Origin: Paramacrobiotus metropolitanus
Taxonomy: Eukaryota > Tardigrada > Eutardigrada > Parachela > Macrobiotidae
Reading direction: 5' to 3'
DNA: 64,000 nt
Assembly (NCBI RefSeq): GCF_019649055.1
Contig: NW_026570277.1
Location: 620,001 to 684,000 of the forward strand
Position numbers and translations under genes: made by a program. The notes below the pieces were generated by a model. That model was not told the DNA's origin, searched no databases, and saw only the letters and a program-made list of their open reading frames with translations. Below, one piece after another: positions 23,795 through 34,920 of this stretch. Positions within the stretch are counted from its first letter, which is position 1. The number at the start of each line of letters is the position of its first letter.

Positions 23795-24560
23795 ACTGAA
23801 ATCGCAGAACGGCGTTATTACCATACAAAAACAACCGCTTAAAATGGTTATTTTATTAGTTTTGCTTTGCGCAGTAATTATTCCATGTTACCGGTGAACA
23901 CGTATGCTTCGGCTATTGCCGCTTAATTTGTTTACTTATAGTGCTTACACTAATTACTGACGAAATAATCAACCTATTTCGCTTTACATTCGTACGACCC
24001 TTTTCGCATAAACCTTAGTCTGAACACCTCATTGCATGCAAGTTTTGTTGTGTCCATTAAAACGGATATATGTAAAGAATTTCTTTAAAGAAGAGCAATC
24101 TTACTCTAATTTAAACGAGGCTTGAACTAACGACAATTTACAAACGCCAGATGGTACGGGCGTGAGCGTAAGTCATCATCAGACATGAGCAGTTAGCCGT
24201 CACAGTAATACTAACCATTCCGTAAGAGAACAAGCAGTAACAATACCTAATACGAACAGCTGTTCTATGATTCTGATAAGGCCAAACAATTGACAATGCA
24301 AGCACTGATAAGAAGCGAGACCGGCACAAATGCGCTAAATTACACCAAAATTACTTGATAATACAAAATGCCCTTCTGTCCAGGCGGAATCATTTGTACT
24401 TATAGGACAGTAATTAATGTAGCAAGAGGCTTGATACAGTTCTACATCGTATTCGCTGCACCGAGACTTGATAAAATAATTTTTGTGCATATTTCCGGTG
24501 GACCGAACCGAACCTCTCTGGGCGCTACGATTCCATTTCATTTAATAAACACAGTGCAAC
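23795..24560. other. Intergenic between the astacin-like gene and ZP gene B
   Basis: No coding signal beyond short frames. It contains the likely promoter of ZP gene B, but no clear TATA box was found. Confidence 0.5.
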
Positions 24561-26306
24561 ATGAATGCGGTATCGAGTTTCGTTGCTGTTTTGCTGTTTT
24601 TTACTGTGAGCGCCCTAAAACCAAAGAGTGCCAATAAACACACGGAGCCTTCGCCGATGCGAAGGTGAACCGTTGGACCAGCACAACTCGGAACCCGCGC
24701 CATTCCCGAAACAGATTCATATTGGCACCGGAAATATAACTGGAGATCTGCAGGATCTGGGGATGCCGACAACTTACCAGTTGAACGTCGACTGCAGGCG
24801 CAGCGCAGTTGCATTACACTTCATTCTACACGATTACGGTGCTGATCTGGCAGGCGCCAGCATCCTTGTAGGTGGCGGCGGGGACGGTTGTGGGATTTTT
24901 ATTGTGGGCGATACTTTATCCCCCGGCCTTAATCTTGCTGGCGATACATGTGGCCGGACGCATGACCCTACAAACAAACAGTATAAATGGCGTTTAGTTG
25001 CTGAATTTTACCCTGCTCCAGTCGGCGGCGTCTCATTTGAACCCTTTGTTTTTCCATACACGGTGGTTTGTAAAGCAGCGACTGCAATAAACATGAATCT
25101 GGAAGATCACGGAATCTCGGCTACCAGTCAGCTGGAGGTTTCCTGCAACGGAAAGAATGTGGTGCTGAATCTGATTAACCAAGATCCTGCTGATGAGCTG
25201 CAAAAATCGGTACTGGTAGTCGGAAACAGCGGTGAAGCATCCTGTACATCTAAAGATATTACTCCCGACTCGTTAACCGTCAATACGGCGGCCGACACGG
25301 TGACTGCCTGCAGCCGCAGGGAGACGCTAAGCAGCGACAGCAGCATCGTTTCTTATACATGGTTAGTGACGGTCAACCATTATCCGGAACCTCGGGGAAC
25401 GGCCGCCAAGCCGTTAACTTCAACGCACACGGTGACCTGCGACGTGGCCCTTGATTTACCCGCTGCGGTTACTGATAACCAGCAGCCCGAACCAGAAACC
25501 GGCGAAAATGTGGCGGGTAACAGTCAAACGGTTGCTCTACAGTAAGCGCTTTAATTACGTAAAAATTCAGTTCTGCGTTTCTCCTAATACAAACTGGATG
25601 GAACAGTTAAGCCTGTTATAGACTTTTTGGTTGTTGTTATTTTCACAGGTTGGTCAAAGATCCCAGCAGCACCAATAAAGTGTGGCTGCTTACTCTGTCG
25701 CCGCTGGTCGCTAGCGCAATCCCGGTTGGTTTATCATACAAACTCGATACGTGTACCGCAACGCCTCCAAATTTGGCGACGCCTGTTTTTAATCTAATTC
25801 AAAATGGGTAAGTAAAAAATGGTGTAGTACGACTGCGTATTGCATGATGTTTCCATCAAAAGTATTTTCTCCGGACGCATCGGCTAAGAAGATCGTCTCT
25901 ATCATCCATCAAGCAGACTTCCTTAATATATGTAGACCTAGAATAGTAGAATTCAACGAGGTTTTTCAGATGCATCACCCCAAAATCCGGCGTGAAAGCC
26001 ACGTTCGATGCGGCTAAAAAGGAGTACAAATTAACCGTCCGTGCTTTTGGATTTACCGGTCAAGATGGAACAGTTTCCGTGCAGTGTACTGCAACATTAT
26101 GTCAGGCCGACGAGGAAACCAGTTTGTGTGTTGGGCAAACACCATCTGTCACTGAGTGTGGAAAGATGTCGTTGGAAGCTCGCAATACAAAGAACAGGAA
26201 TTTTGGCGCCAGTGACAAAAGCGGCAGTATCAATTTAGCGAGCCGCCATTTGCGATCAGTGCGGAGCACTGTTACTTGGATTAAGTCAAACTCTTTAATT
26301 ATTTAA
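24561..26306 (+). CDS. Secreted ZP-domain protein (ZP paralogue B)
   Basis: The main exon (open through to 25541), then 25649-25807 and 25970-26306, join with the same phases as ZP gene A; the middle exon is 159 nt in both. An ATG at 24561 starts a signal peptide (MNAVSSFVAVLLFFTVSA), but its frame ends after about 35 codons. A GT-AG intron of about 76 nt (24606-24681) would connect it in phase to the main frame; this 5' join is my inference. The main exon holds two ZP-N-like modules (LNVDCRRSAVAL and VSCNGKNVVLNL, with later cysteines SC, TACS and VTCDV). ZP-C has DTCTATP, FNLIQNGCITP and VRAFGFTGQ...VSVQC...LC. After ZP-C a Lys/Arg/Ser-rich tail of about 50 residues is unlike paralogue A. 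No membrane anchor is seen. Confidence 0.75.
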
Positions 26307-27496
26307 ATTATCCGCTGTATCTAGCAACAAATACTAATAATCAGCTGAGTGGATAATTAATTAATGAGTTGAATGTTCTTTTTTAAATTTAGATTCCTTA
26401 GTCTAAAGAAAGTTATTGGTGAGTATGCATGATCGTTACAAATTATCACAATAAAAAATTCGGTCCAATAGGCAGGCTCACGGATAATATTGTGCTTATA
26501 ATTACTGTGTTTAATAATTATTTATTATCTTTTAATGCGGTACTTCGTAGCGCTCCGATGCGGTATGCATGTGTGTGTGTGTGCCTGCTGGCGTTCGCTT
26601 GCACAAACGTATGCACAACTGCACAAGTAAAGCCGAAGTACATTACACATAAGCAATAAAACGTATCATCAGGTGTGTTGTCCCATTTTAATTTTTTTAT
26701 CAGGGAATGCCTCAGAAAATTTGATATCAACTGGCCAACGGGCACTGGGCAGCGCGATCTCGTAGAACATGAATAATTCTAGTGTGCAATTCTGCTATCC
26801 GGGTCTCCAGCAAGTCTGCAGTCTTTTATTTCAAGGGGCAGCACAAACAATTGTAAAAACTAGCTGTCTTTTAATCATTAACTTAAAAAAGTAGTAGGTT
26901 AGAACAGGTAAATAATAAAATTTTACCAAGCTGTAGTGATTGAGATAATAAGTATAGTAGTGCACTACTTATGTTATATACAGATATATAATATATTGTA
27001 CAACATGTACCGTACATCGTTTCGCTGTTACAGCTTACAAGTACAACGGATGAACTCTATAAAATTTCCGGAATTGCACTAAATCATTAGCTTAGTGAAA
27101 ACAGAGTAAAGCCCAGTAAACAAAGCAATTAATGTCACAAAAGTGTAATAATAAGTGTGACAATGACCTGCCTAAAGGGACAATATCGATAAAATAATTG
27201 AGAGTATCATACTCCGCGTAACGTATAACGTACCGACCGGCTCTTCATTGATGATCACTACAACTGTGTGCGGCGTGTGCTGTTTATTGTTCGGCTAGAA
27301 GCTGTTAATATAGAATTACTGTATAAAATACTTTTTAGTTCTGACCACCACCTCGTCCAACCGTTCAATCTGCCTCCAAGCGTGACTTTGCTCTTTTCTG
27401 CATCTAAAACTTCCTACATGCAATTTACTGATCACCATCGTTCAACGAGCCGATGCCGTTGTATTAGAAAATATTGATTATTATATCTACTTCATA
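26307..27496. other. Intergenic
   Basis: A possible signal-peptide exon starts at 26560 (MRYACVCVCLLAFACTNVC) and meets a GTAAAG, but overlaps a TG repeat and has no partner exon. A TATAAAA at 27322 lies 175 bp before the next gene. Confidence 0.4.
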
Positions 27497-28231
27497 ATGA
27501 TCCGACCCAGCGTATCCCTGATAATACTGGCCTTTCTGGCGCAGATCAACGCCCAGAGTTATCAATCCCCCTCATCACCAGTATCACAAACATGCACCGC
27601 CGGTTGTAACGTCTACCCAGCGTACTTCAACGCCTCCGACTCGGTGATGCTCCTGCTGGACTACCAAACCGGCGTCCTCAACTACGCGCGCAGCACCCCG
27701 CAGAAATGGATCATCGCCAACATGCGCATCCTCGCCCGCTTCGCCAGCGCCCTCAACATCCCGGTGGTGCTGACTTCCAGCCAGGAAACCGGCTTCCAGG
27801 GCCCGATGATCGACGATCTGAAGACCCTTCTCCCCGACGCTTTTGCCGCCCGGATTCAGCGCAACGGCCCAGCGAACCCCTGGGACTACATGCCTTTCCG
27901 GGACGCGGTGACGAAGGCCGCTAACGGCCGCAAGAATGTCATCATCGCCGGGCTGACCAACGACGTGTGTGTGACGTACCCGGCCATGAGTATGGTGCAG
28001 GCCGGGTACAATGTGGTGGCTGTGCAGGATGCCGGGGGTTCGCCGAATAAGTGGGCGGATGAGGGCGGTCGGCGGCATTGGGAGCGTGCCGGTGCCCGGA
28101 CCCTGACGACCAACGCACTGGCGTTTGAGATGGGGAAGGACTGGAGCACCCCGGACGGAGTAAAGATTGTTACCATTGTGGCTGAGGAGCTGATTATGAA
28201 ACTGAACGATATCGATGGACCACGCACGTGA
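27497..28231 (+). CDS. Secreted YcaC-like cysteine hydrolase (isochorismatase fold)
   Basis: A single exon of 244 residues. A signal peptide (MIRPSVSLIILAFLAQINAQ) and a short Ser/Pro/Cys spacer precede a full isochorismatase-like domain of about 190 residues. Motifs: catalytic Asp in VMLLLDYQTG, PVVLTSSQE, the region RIQRNGPANPWD near the usual basic residue, and the nucleophile Cys in GLTNDVCVTYPA; then VQDAGGSP and the C-terminal KDWSTP shared with YcaC. The spacing matches bacterial YcaC-type amidase/hydrolases, whose natural substrates are not well defined. The basic triad residue (Lys in the two neighbours) appears as Gln-Arg here. The ORF is intronless and far richer in GC than the flanks. 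It is the first of three tandem paralogues; the other two lack a signal peptide. Confidence 0.85.
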   Translation: MIRPSVSLIILAFLAQINAQSYQSPSSPVSQTCTAGCNVYPAYFNASDSVMLLLDYQTGVLNYARSTPQKWIIANMRILARFASALNIPVVLTSSQETGFQGPMIDDLKTLLPDAFAARIQRNGPANPWDYMPFRDAVTKAANGRKNVIIAGLTNDVCVTYPAMSMVQAGYNVVAVQDAGGSPNKWADEGGRRHWERAGARTLTTNALAFEMGKDWSTPDGVKIVTIVAEELIMKLNDIDGPRT

Positions 28232-29788
28232 GCTGATGTTGGTATTATTCGTTTGGTTTTGCGTTGTTGTACGCATGACACGTATAGTGGACCGCGCAGA
28301 ATATTGCCGCGTCAGTAACGCGTTGCCGGTGTGTGCGAAAACGGTGGTCGTAAGTAGAGCGAGTGCGAATCATTATTGCTGAAGCATTGTTGTTTCCTTA
28401 ATTGTTATTGCTGATAAATGTTCGAGACTTTTGTTAATAATTTTGAATCACTGTTATTGTTATAATCAACAAACTATATGTGAGGTGCTTTGTCGAATTC
28501 AGATGGGCAATTTACACTGTTTCTACAGTAATTGTGCGAATATATCTACTCAAGTATACAAGTACTAGTTATGTGTATGATATAGAATGAGATTGAAACC
28601 AATTAAAAACGCACTGTCAGCCATTTTGTAAAATTCAGTACAGGCCACATAATTATAACCGTAGCCGTCGGATCCGTTTATCGACTATATTCCGTTCCTG
28701 AGATTAAGATTTCGAAGAATAATGATGGATATATTATGATAGCTCTGTAATAATATTAAGCAAGCAGCACCGTTATGCTCGTATGTGACCACACTCGGAC
28801 ACAAACCCTACGTGCGATGCATCCGCCGTATTATTAAATTAATGAAATGCAGGTACAGAAACAAAAAAATTTAATATTAATCTGTTTGCCGAGCACAAAA
28901 AGAAAAGCATGCGCAGACTGCATCGCATGGCCAGTGCACTCGTACATTATATGAAACATGCTATACATATGTAATACAACCATATGTTAAAATTATTTGC
29001 ACAAATTATACGGATCATACGATTTATTCCTTTCAATAAAATTTATGAATACCCGTTATTTGTGAGCAAATAGTTCTATACGGTCTGGACGTATGCAGTT
29101 AATATACAGAGTATTGTATAGTACAGCAGTTGCACTTGCACATGTACTCTGCATACATATGAAAATTTTACGGCAGAGTGTTACCTAAATTTTAGCAAAT
29201 TAAGAAAGTGAAAAAGGGTATATCAAACGATGATGTCAAATTGTTATTGCGTTGAAATTACATTATAAAAGCAGACAAATAGGAAGAAGTAGCTGTGCAT
29301 TATAGAAATCAATGTCTACTCTGTTGTGTACGTAGGCTCTGTTCAGTGTATCGCTATAGTAATATATTTCGTAAATAGACCTTGATATTGTTATCGAGCT
29401 ATAGTAATTACTACTAGAATAACAATAATGATTGTGTACAGCACGTACATGTGCAAAATCGGACATTGTATAGCTGCTCACAAGGGAAGGCTGCAAATTT
29501 ACACCATGTCGATCACACTGGTTGCTGCAAACGTAATCTGCAAAACAAACAATTTTGTCTACATTAAAATATGATTACATCCCGTAATGACCAAGAAATT
29601 TCTTTCGATAAAACGCTGCGTAGTGTTATTTTAAGCATACTGCACTGATAATCTTTTATTGCAACTTCCATGCTCATTGAAATTTACCTGCATAACAAAG
29701 AGTCCGAGTAAACATCTGCATTACAGCATATCCTATATAAGTGTTCTATTTCACATGCGGAAATAATTTTTGTTCTTAAACCTAACTG
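28232..29788. other. Intergenic, AT-rich
   Basis: About 1.5 kb with no accepted gene; sharply more AT-rich than the hydrolase genes on both sides. Confidence 0.55.
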
Positions 29789-29796
29789 TATAAAAT
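29789..29796 (+). promoter_or_regulatory. TATA box of the second YcaC-like gene
   Basis: TATAAAAT is 83 bp upstream of the ATG at 29872. Confidence 0.5.
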
Positions 29797-29871
29797 AGGC
29801 GTGTGCTGACGGTTCCGCGCTTTCTTAGTCTGATTTAAAATTTAGTTTAGAGACCAAGCTAATTAGTAAAT

Positions 29872-30504
29872 ATGCACTGTCCACACCATTCAAAGGTCAA
29901 ACTCTTCAGCCCAGCCGACAGCGTCATGCTGCTGATCGACCACCAACAGGGTACCCTGAATTTCTGCCGCAACATCCCTCACAAGATGATCATCCAGAAC
30001 ACCCGCGCCTTGGCCCGTTTCGCTGCTGCCCTGCACATGCCGGTGGTCCTCACCACCAGCCAGGAGGAACGCGCCCAGGGCCCGCTGATCCCCGACCTCA
30101 AAGAGCTTCTCCCGGAAGCATACGACGCCCGGGTCAAGCGCACCGGGGTGGCCAACGCCTGGAACGATCCAGCTTACCGGAAGGCGGTGGAGACGGCCGC
30201 CCGCGGGCGGAAGAACATCATCATGGCAGGCCTGACGAATGATGTATGTATTGCGTATCCGGCCGTGAGTATGTGCGAAGCCGGGTACCACGTGATGGTG
30301 GTGCAGGATGCCGGGGGGAGTCCCAGCACGATGGCCGATGAGAATGCCCGGCGGTTCTGGGAACGGGCAGGGGCACGGACGATTACGGTGAATGCGCTGG
30401 CGTGTGAGATGGGCAAGGACTGGAGTACACCCGAGGGCGGAAAGATGATCGGGATTGTCATGGAGGAGATTATTGGGCATCTGGATGAGATGGCGATTAA
30501 ATAA
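29872..30504 (+). CDS. YcaC-like cysteine hydrolase, cytosolic (isochorismatase fold)
   Basis: A single exon of 210 residues, the usual length for YcaC-type proteins. It has no signal peptide, so a cytosolic enzyme is likely. Predicted catalytic residues are Asp23 (VMLLIDHQQG), Lys89 (ARVKRTGVANAW) and Cys126 (LTNDVCIAYP). Conserved blocks VVLTTSQEERAQGPL, VVQDAGGSPS, RRFWERAGARTITVNALA and KDWSTPEGG are all present. It is very close to the third gene and less close to the first. The coding sequence is GC-rich in an AT-rich setting and has no intron, consistent with acquisition from bacteria followed by tandem duplication, though a very old animal family cannot be excluded without a tree. Confidence 0.88.
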   Translation: MHCPHHSKVKLFSPADSVMLLIDHQQGTLNFCRNIPHKMIIQNTRALARFAAALHMPVVLTTSQEERAQGPLIPDLKELLPEAYDARVKRTGVANAWNDPAYRKAVETAARGRKNIIMAGLTNDVCIAYPAVSMCEAGYHVMVVQDAGGSPSTMADENARRFWERAGARTITVNALACEMGKDWSTPEGGKMIGIVMEEIIGHLDEMAIK

Positions 30505-31835
30505 AGCAGATTTGGAAATAAGGAGAAACGTGATGATTTTATTCAATTTGACCGCTTGTTTACCTATTCCCTACTTCAGTATGATGCCGTACGTAAATGT
30601 TACAATTTTAACATAATTGTACCGATGTATGGTACGTTGAATGAGATGCATCGAGGCAAGAACTGCAACATATTATTATCTGTTTGAAATTTTAATATAT
30701 ATAAATGTTTCGTTCTGTGGATGGGTATACAGGTACAGTACCACAGACTATAATAATTTTATCCTGGTATTAATTTTATCATGTAAACCGAGGACGTACT
30801 AAGTACGTATATGAGTTTAACCGAATAAAATTTAACATGATCGCTACTGATTATTTTGCTTCGAACCCGCATAATTTTAGATTGAAGCCACTTGTAACGT
30901 GTACCTGTAAGTGTCAAACGTAAGTGCTCATGTATTATGCATTATGATACCTGAACGCGAGTACATAAATTACAGTATTATTTGCATGTATGTACAATAC
31001 ACCTTGTCCATGTATCGCGTAACAAAATGCATGTACACTGTACAGCATCTGCACGTAACTAAACATACACATCTTCTTACGATACAGTAGCTTTCCCGGC
31101 AATAAGATTATTTTCTTATCACAGTTTGCCACCGGGGTTTTAATGTAGTATGTTTACCGAGCTCGACACACAAAGTTAACAGACAATAATGTAGTAATGT
31201 TTTGTCCCTAGAGTATATGCAACCGCTCCTATCCACGCACGTAAAGCAAATTAGCTGTGTCAAACTTAAAACAAGAGAACCCAAATTATTCTGGACTTTT
31301 TGCTACGATTAAGCCGTAGTTTTTTTAAAACTATCACGTCGACAGAGAAAACATATGCATATAAACCTGCTTTCGCCTGTCAATCAGTCCATAAACAATC
31401 CGCCCACATAATTCCCACCAACAAGACATTTAATTGCATGTGAATTGCTCAAACCGGTCTGGGCCGAGCCGCCGCATTCTCTCCTAAGCGCAGTGGCAGT
31501 ATATTCTCGGAAGTCGCGTTTCCGCGAGCTGCCTCTACCGGGGAAAAACAGATGCCGGTGCCTGGATCGTGCATCCACTACACAAAATCAATGTCAAAAC
31601 CAACGCAACACGATGCATCCAAACGAACGAGATTCATACCGGCAACAAGATGAACAAAGTTTTATCGATTGACTGGCAAACACGATACGACGGCCCGCTC
31701 TCACCCGTTTCCGGTTTGTACGTGTACGCGCATCGGAACGCAGTAAAAGAATATGTCAGACGTTCGGGCAAAATATTATTCGACTGTTTTCAACTGGGTT
31801 CATATATCCGGCAGTATCGCGTTGTGCCTTGAGGG
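30505..31835. other. Intergenic between the second and third YcaC-like genes
   Basis: AT-rich; the overlapping short frames at 31.4-31.9 kb are not supported by motifs or start context. Confidence 0.5.
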
Positions 31836-31841
31836 TATAAA
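31836..31841 (+). promoter_or_regulatory. TATA box of the third YcaC-like gene
   Basis: TATAAA in the context GGGTATAAACTT, 109 bp before the ATG at 31945. Confidence 0.4.
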
Positions 31842-31944
31842 CTTGGAAAATATCCGCATTTTACTACGGTATTTAATAGCCGCCCAGAACGTCGGTTTCA
31901 TTCAGTTTTTTTCAAGGTGTATCGTTGTTCGTTGAAAAGATTAA

Positions 31945-33715
31945 ATGAGCAAAATCATGAGTAAGGTGAAATATTTCAATATCAAAGACAGCGTGATGCT
32001 GCTGATTGATCATCAAGTTGGCACGCTGGGATTCTGTCGGAATATCCCGCATAAGATGATCATCCAGAATACCCGCGCTCTGGCCCGTTTCGCCAAGGAA
32101 CTCAATATGCCGGTAAGTGTCTTCTGGCCGATCTTTGTAATATTAGTCTCAAAATTAAACAAAATTAATGATTATATATTTTTTTTGGTATTAATTTTAG
32201 GTATGTTTTCCGTTTTTCTTATTTACTTTTCAGTTTTATAGGATTTGGTTTCCTAACGGCTGTTTACCTAGTATTTATCACATAACAGTTATTTTTAGAA
32301 ATTTAGTTGAATCTTGAATATGCAGTGTCACAAGATATGAGAGAACATTAAAAGTAGTATTAGTCCATACGATACTGGTGCAGACTGATCTGTGCAGTGC
32401 TTTTATATTCAGCTTTCTGTTATTATGTCTTTATTCTACTCGATATTATGTCGCGGGAAAGATGCTTACTGACAGGTAAAAGGTATGCTTACTTGTAAGT
32501 ACCGTGTTAATGAACACGATCAGTCGCGAGTGTGGATTACAAGTCGTGTTTTCTCATGGTTGAGGGTGTTGTATAAGATGCCGTGTACGTACAATGCAGT
32601 CGACTCAATGCTTTTGTGTTAAGAATTGTACTAGCTAGTAATACAAAGTACTTGTGCTAATGAACTGTATTGGTTATCTTTTATAAAAACTTTCACTGAA
32701 ATCACATATTCTCCCACAACTTTTATTACTTTGTTTTGCACAAAAAAATTGTATGATAGATTACTATACAGTACATGTGCATATAACTACAGTACATGCA
32801 GCTCTTTAACCGCATAACGTATAAAATTTAACGGTACGCACGTGATCTGCGCAAGTGTATGACCAGTTCTGTCCATGCACGGTATTTTAACAAAAAGGAA
32901 TATGTATAGAGACAACTGAGCAAATTCACGTTTCCGGTCCTTTGTGTATATCTGGAGCAACAAGATTAATTATAATCAACTTTGTTGATACGGTTATTAA
33001 TTTTTTGCCTAAATGACAACTATGCCGGTGCTGCGTTGCGCATTTCTACTTGTTACTGCATATACAGATTACAAAACATGCGTTACTCATAACTGACAGT
33101 AACTAGGTGAATAATTGTACTAATTTTAATGGTAAATTGCAATGCGCAAATGGGCTGCAGATCTCATAAGGGGACAAAAATTTAAGAATAATTTAATATG
33201 TTGTACTATGCTAACATTTTATACTCTTTGCATTGCGGTAGGTCCTGCTAACATCCAGCCAAGAAGAGCGCGCCCAAGGACCTCTGCTGGATGACCTGAA
33301 GAAGATCCTGCCGGAGGCCTACGAAGCCCGTGTGAAACGCGGCGGCATCGCCAACGCGTGGGACGACCCCGCCTACAAATCAGCGGTGCAGAAACTGGCC
33401 GGCGGAAAGAAGGACATCATCATGGCCGGCCTGACCAACGACGTATGTATCGCCTACCCGGCGGTCAGCATGTGCGCCGAGGGCTACAACGTCCTGGTGG
33501 TGCAGGATGCCGGCGGCAGCCCCAGCCAGATGGCCGATGATACTGCTCGACGTTTCTGGGAAAGGGCCGGCGCTCGCACCATCACGGTCAATGCGCTGGC
33601 GTGCGAGCTGGGCAAGGACTGGAGTACGCCCGAGGGTGGGAAGATGATCGGGATCGTCATGGAGGAGATCATTGGACATCTGGACGAGATGACCAAGGGC
33701 ATCGGAGTCAAATAA
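31945..33715 (+). CDS. YcaC-like cysteine hydrolase with one intron
   Basis: Exons 31945-32112 and 33242-33715 join in phase 0 (donor GTAAGT, acceptor GGTAG) across a 1129-nt AT-rich intron, giving 213 residues. The splice falls inside the conserved strand NMP|VLLTSSQEE, where the neighbouring paralogue reads HMPVVLTTSQEE without interruption, so the junction is well fixed. Catalytic Asp (LLIDHQVG), Lys (ARVKRGGIANAW) and Cys (LTNDVCIAYP) are all kept, as are QDAGGSPS and KDWSTPEGG. No signal peptide. A second in-frame Met four codons downstream could also be used. An intron in only one of three close paralogues points to intron gain here or loss in the others. Confidence 0.87.
32113..33241. 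other. Intron of the third YcaC-like gene
   Basis: 1129 nt, strongly AT-rich, with no recognised repeat or gene inside. The contrast with the GC-rich exons is marked. Confidence 0.7.
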
Positions 33716-34674
33716 AAATATGGGATGGTTTCTGCGGACTCTGAATTTTGCGCATCTTACTGGTATTGGCTGTAGTCTAAGTATTATAATCGCTTTCCTG
33801 TACTTGCTGCTTTGTTAAAGTTTTTTGTTGCTGGTTTATCTTTCGCCGCACAATTACTGGGCTTGGATTGTCAGCAAAGAAACAACTTGTTGTTATTACT
33901 GTCAATCTCTTTAATAAGACGCTTTATCCATGTGTGTTATCCTCCAAGGTATTAAATTTTCGGTAGGGCATATCTACGTGATGCCTGCGCTGCAGTTTGC
34001 ACACACAGTAAAACGTACAGTAAGTAAAAGGTACTTTCGTGAACGATAATTTTAGCTTGAAGTCTTCAACCTCCCGTTGCCTGTTCGTCTGGCCTTGCTG
34101 TCGCAGTTTATGTACCACTTGTGCCTTGTACGTGACACTTAGACGGCTAGACCTACCGTACAACGGTAGAGTACACTCCTGTATTAAACACACTGAGCTA
34201 CTATTTTTTTCGCGAGCTTCGGGAGCTTAAAACCGCAGGGCGTTAATCCTGAAGAAATGCGTTTAAATAAAATAAAATTCCAGTCCATATAAGCTACAGA
34301 CTGGAAGTTTGGCAGAACTTCCAGCGGACACGTACAAGGAGGTGCCTAGTTATGTGCGGATTCGGATAAAAGTTGCCGTGAACCAGTTGTCAGAGACAAG
34401 CCAAAAATTAATGTTTCACCACTTATGATACCGATTGTGGGGCTTCAGGACTAAGAGAAAGGGGAAACTGACCAGATGGTCCGCGGTTGAACGACGCAGC
34501 AATACGTTTACCAAACAGTGTCACTCATCCACTGCGCAAAAGCAGCCAGCACTGGGTATAAAAAGAAAAACACACAATTGTGCAATATGCCCAAAAACGA
34601 AGCAACTGCATCATGTCCTTTACATATTATTGCATGCCTCCTTCCGTCTACCGCACCGGCATGCATATCGTACT
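33716..34674. other. Left flank of the Polinton; probable remnant of the kelch-encoding gene
   Basis: On the minus strand just left of the insertion a frame reads AGAVDGRRHAIICKG, which resembles a decayed kelch motif and could be the displaced remainder of the gene at 50.9-53.9 kb. Otherwise no gene is supported. Confidence 0.35.
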
Positions 34675-34680
34675 TACAAA
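34675..34680. repeat. Target-site duplication, left copy
   Basis: TACAAA immediately precedes the Polinton and is repeated at 50868-50873. Six bases is the Polinton-typical length. Confidence 0.8.
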
Positions 34681-34920
34681 AGTAGAATACACAGACATCC
34701 ACTGCCAGGAACACCCCAGGGGTCCGTACAGTACCACCTGCCTGTATATACAGTACCACCTGCCTATAATTAACTTTATAATTACTTTTAACTAAATTAA
34801 ACAATAGAGTACAGTAATTTACATTAATTTCATTAAGTTACGTAATTCATTAGTGGAAACAATAGTTAATTTTCATTTTTCTAATTAACGAGTTAAAAAA
34901 TACGAGTATACATGAAAAAA
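34681..34920. repeat. Polinton left terminal inverted repeat
   Basis: 240 bp matching the right end in inverse orientation. Inside it CAGTACCACCTGCCT is duplicated in tandem. Confidence 0.9.

Noticed and set aside
26560-26659. Signal-like peptide next to a TG repeat
   Set aside because: Built largely on the simple repeat and without a following exon.
27584-28281. Minus-strand frames of 230 and 131 codons opposite the first YcaC-like gene
   Set aside because: Shadows of the GC-rich sense gene; the sense frame carries all the family motifs.
29890-30546. Minus-strand 218-codon frame opposite the second YcaC-like gene
   Set aside because: Antisense shadow of a GC-rich gene with no motif of its own.
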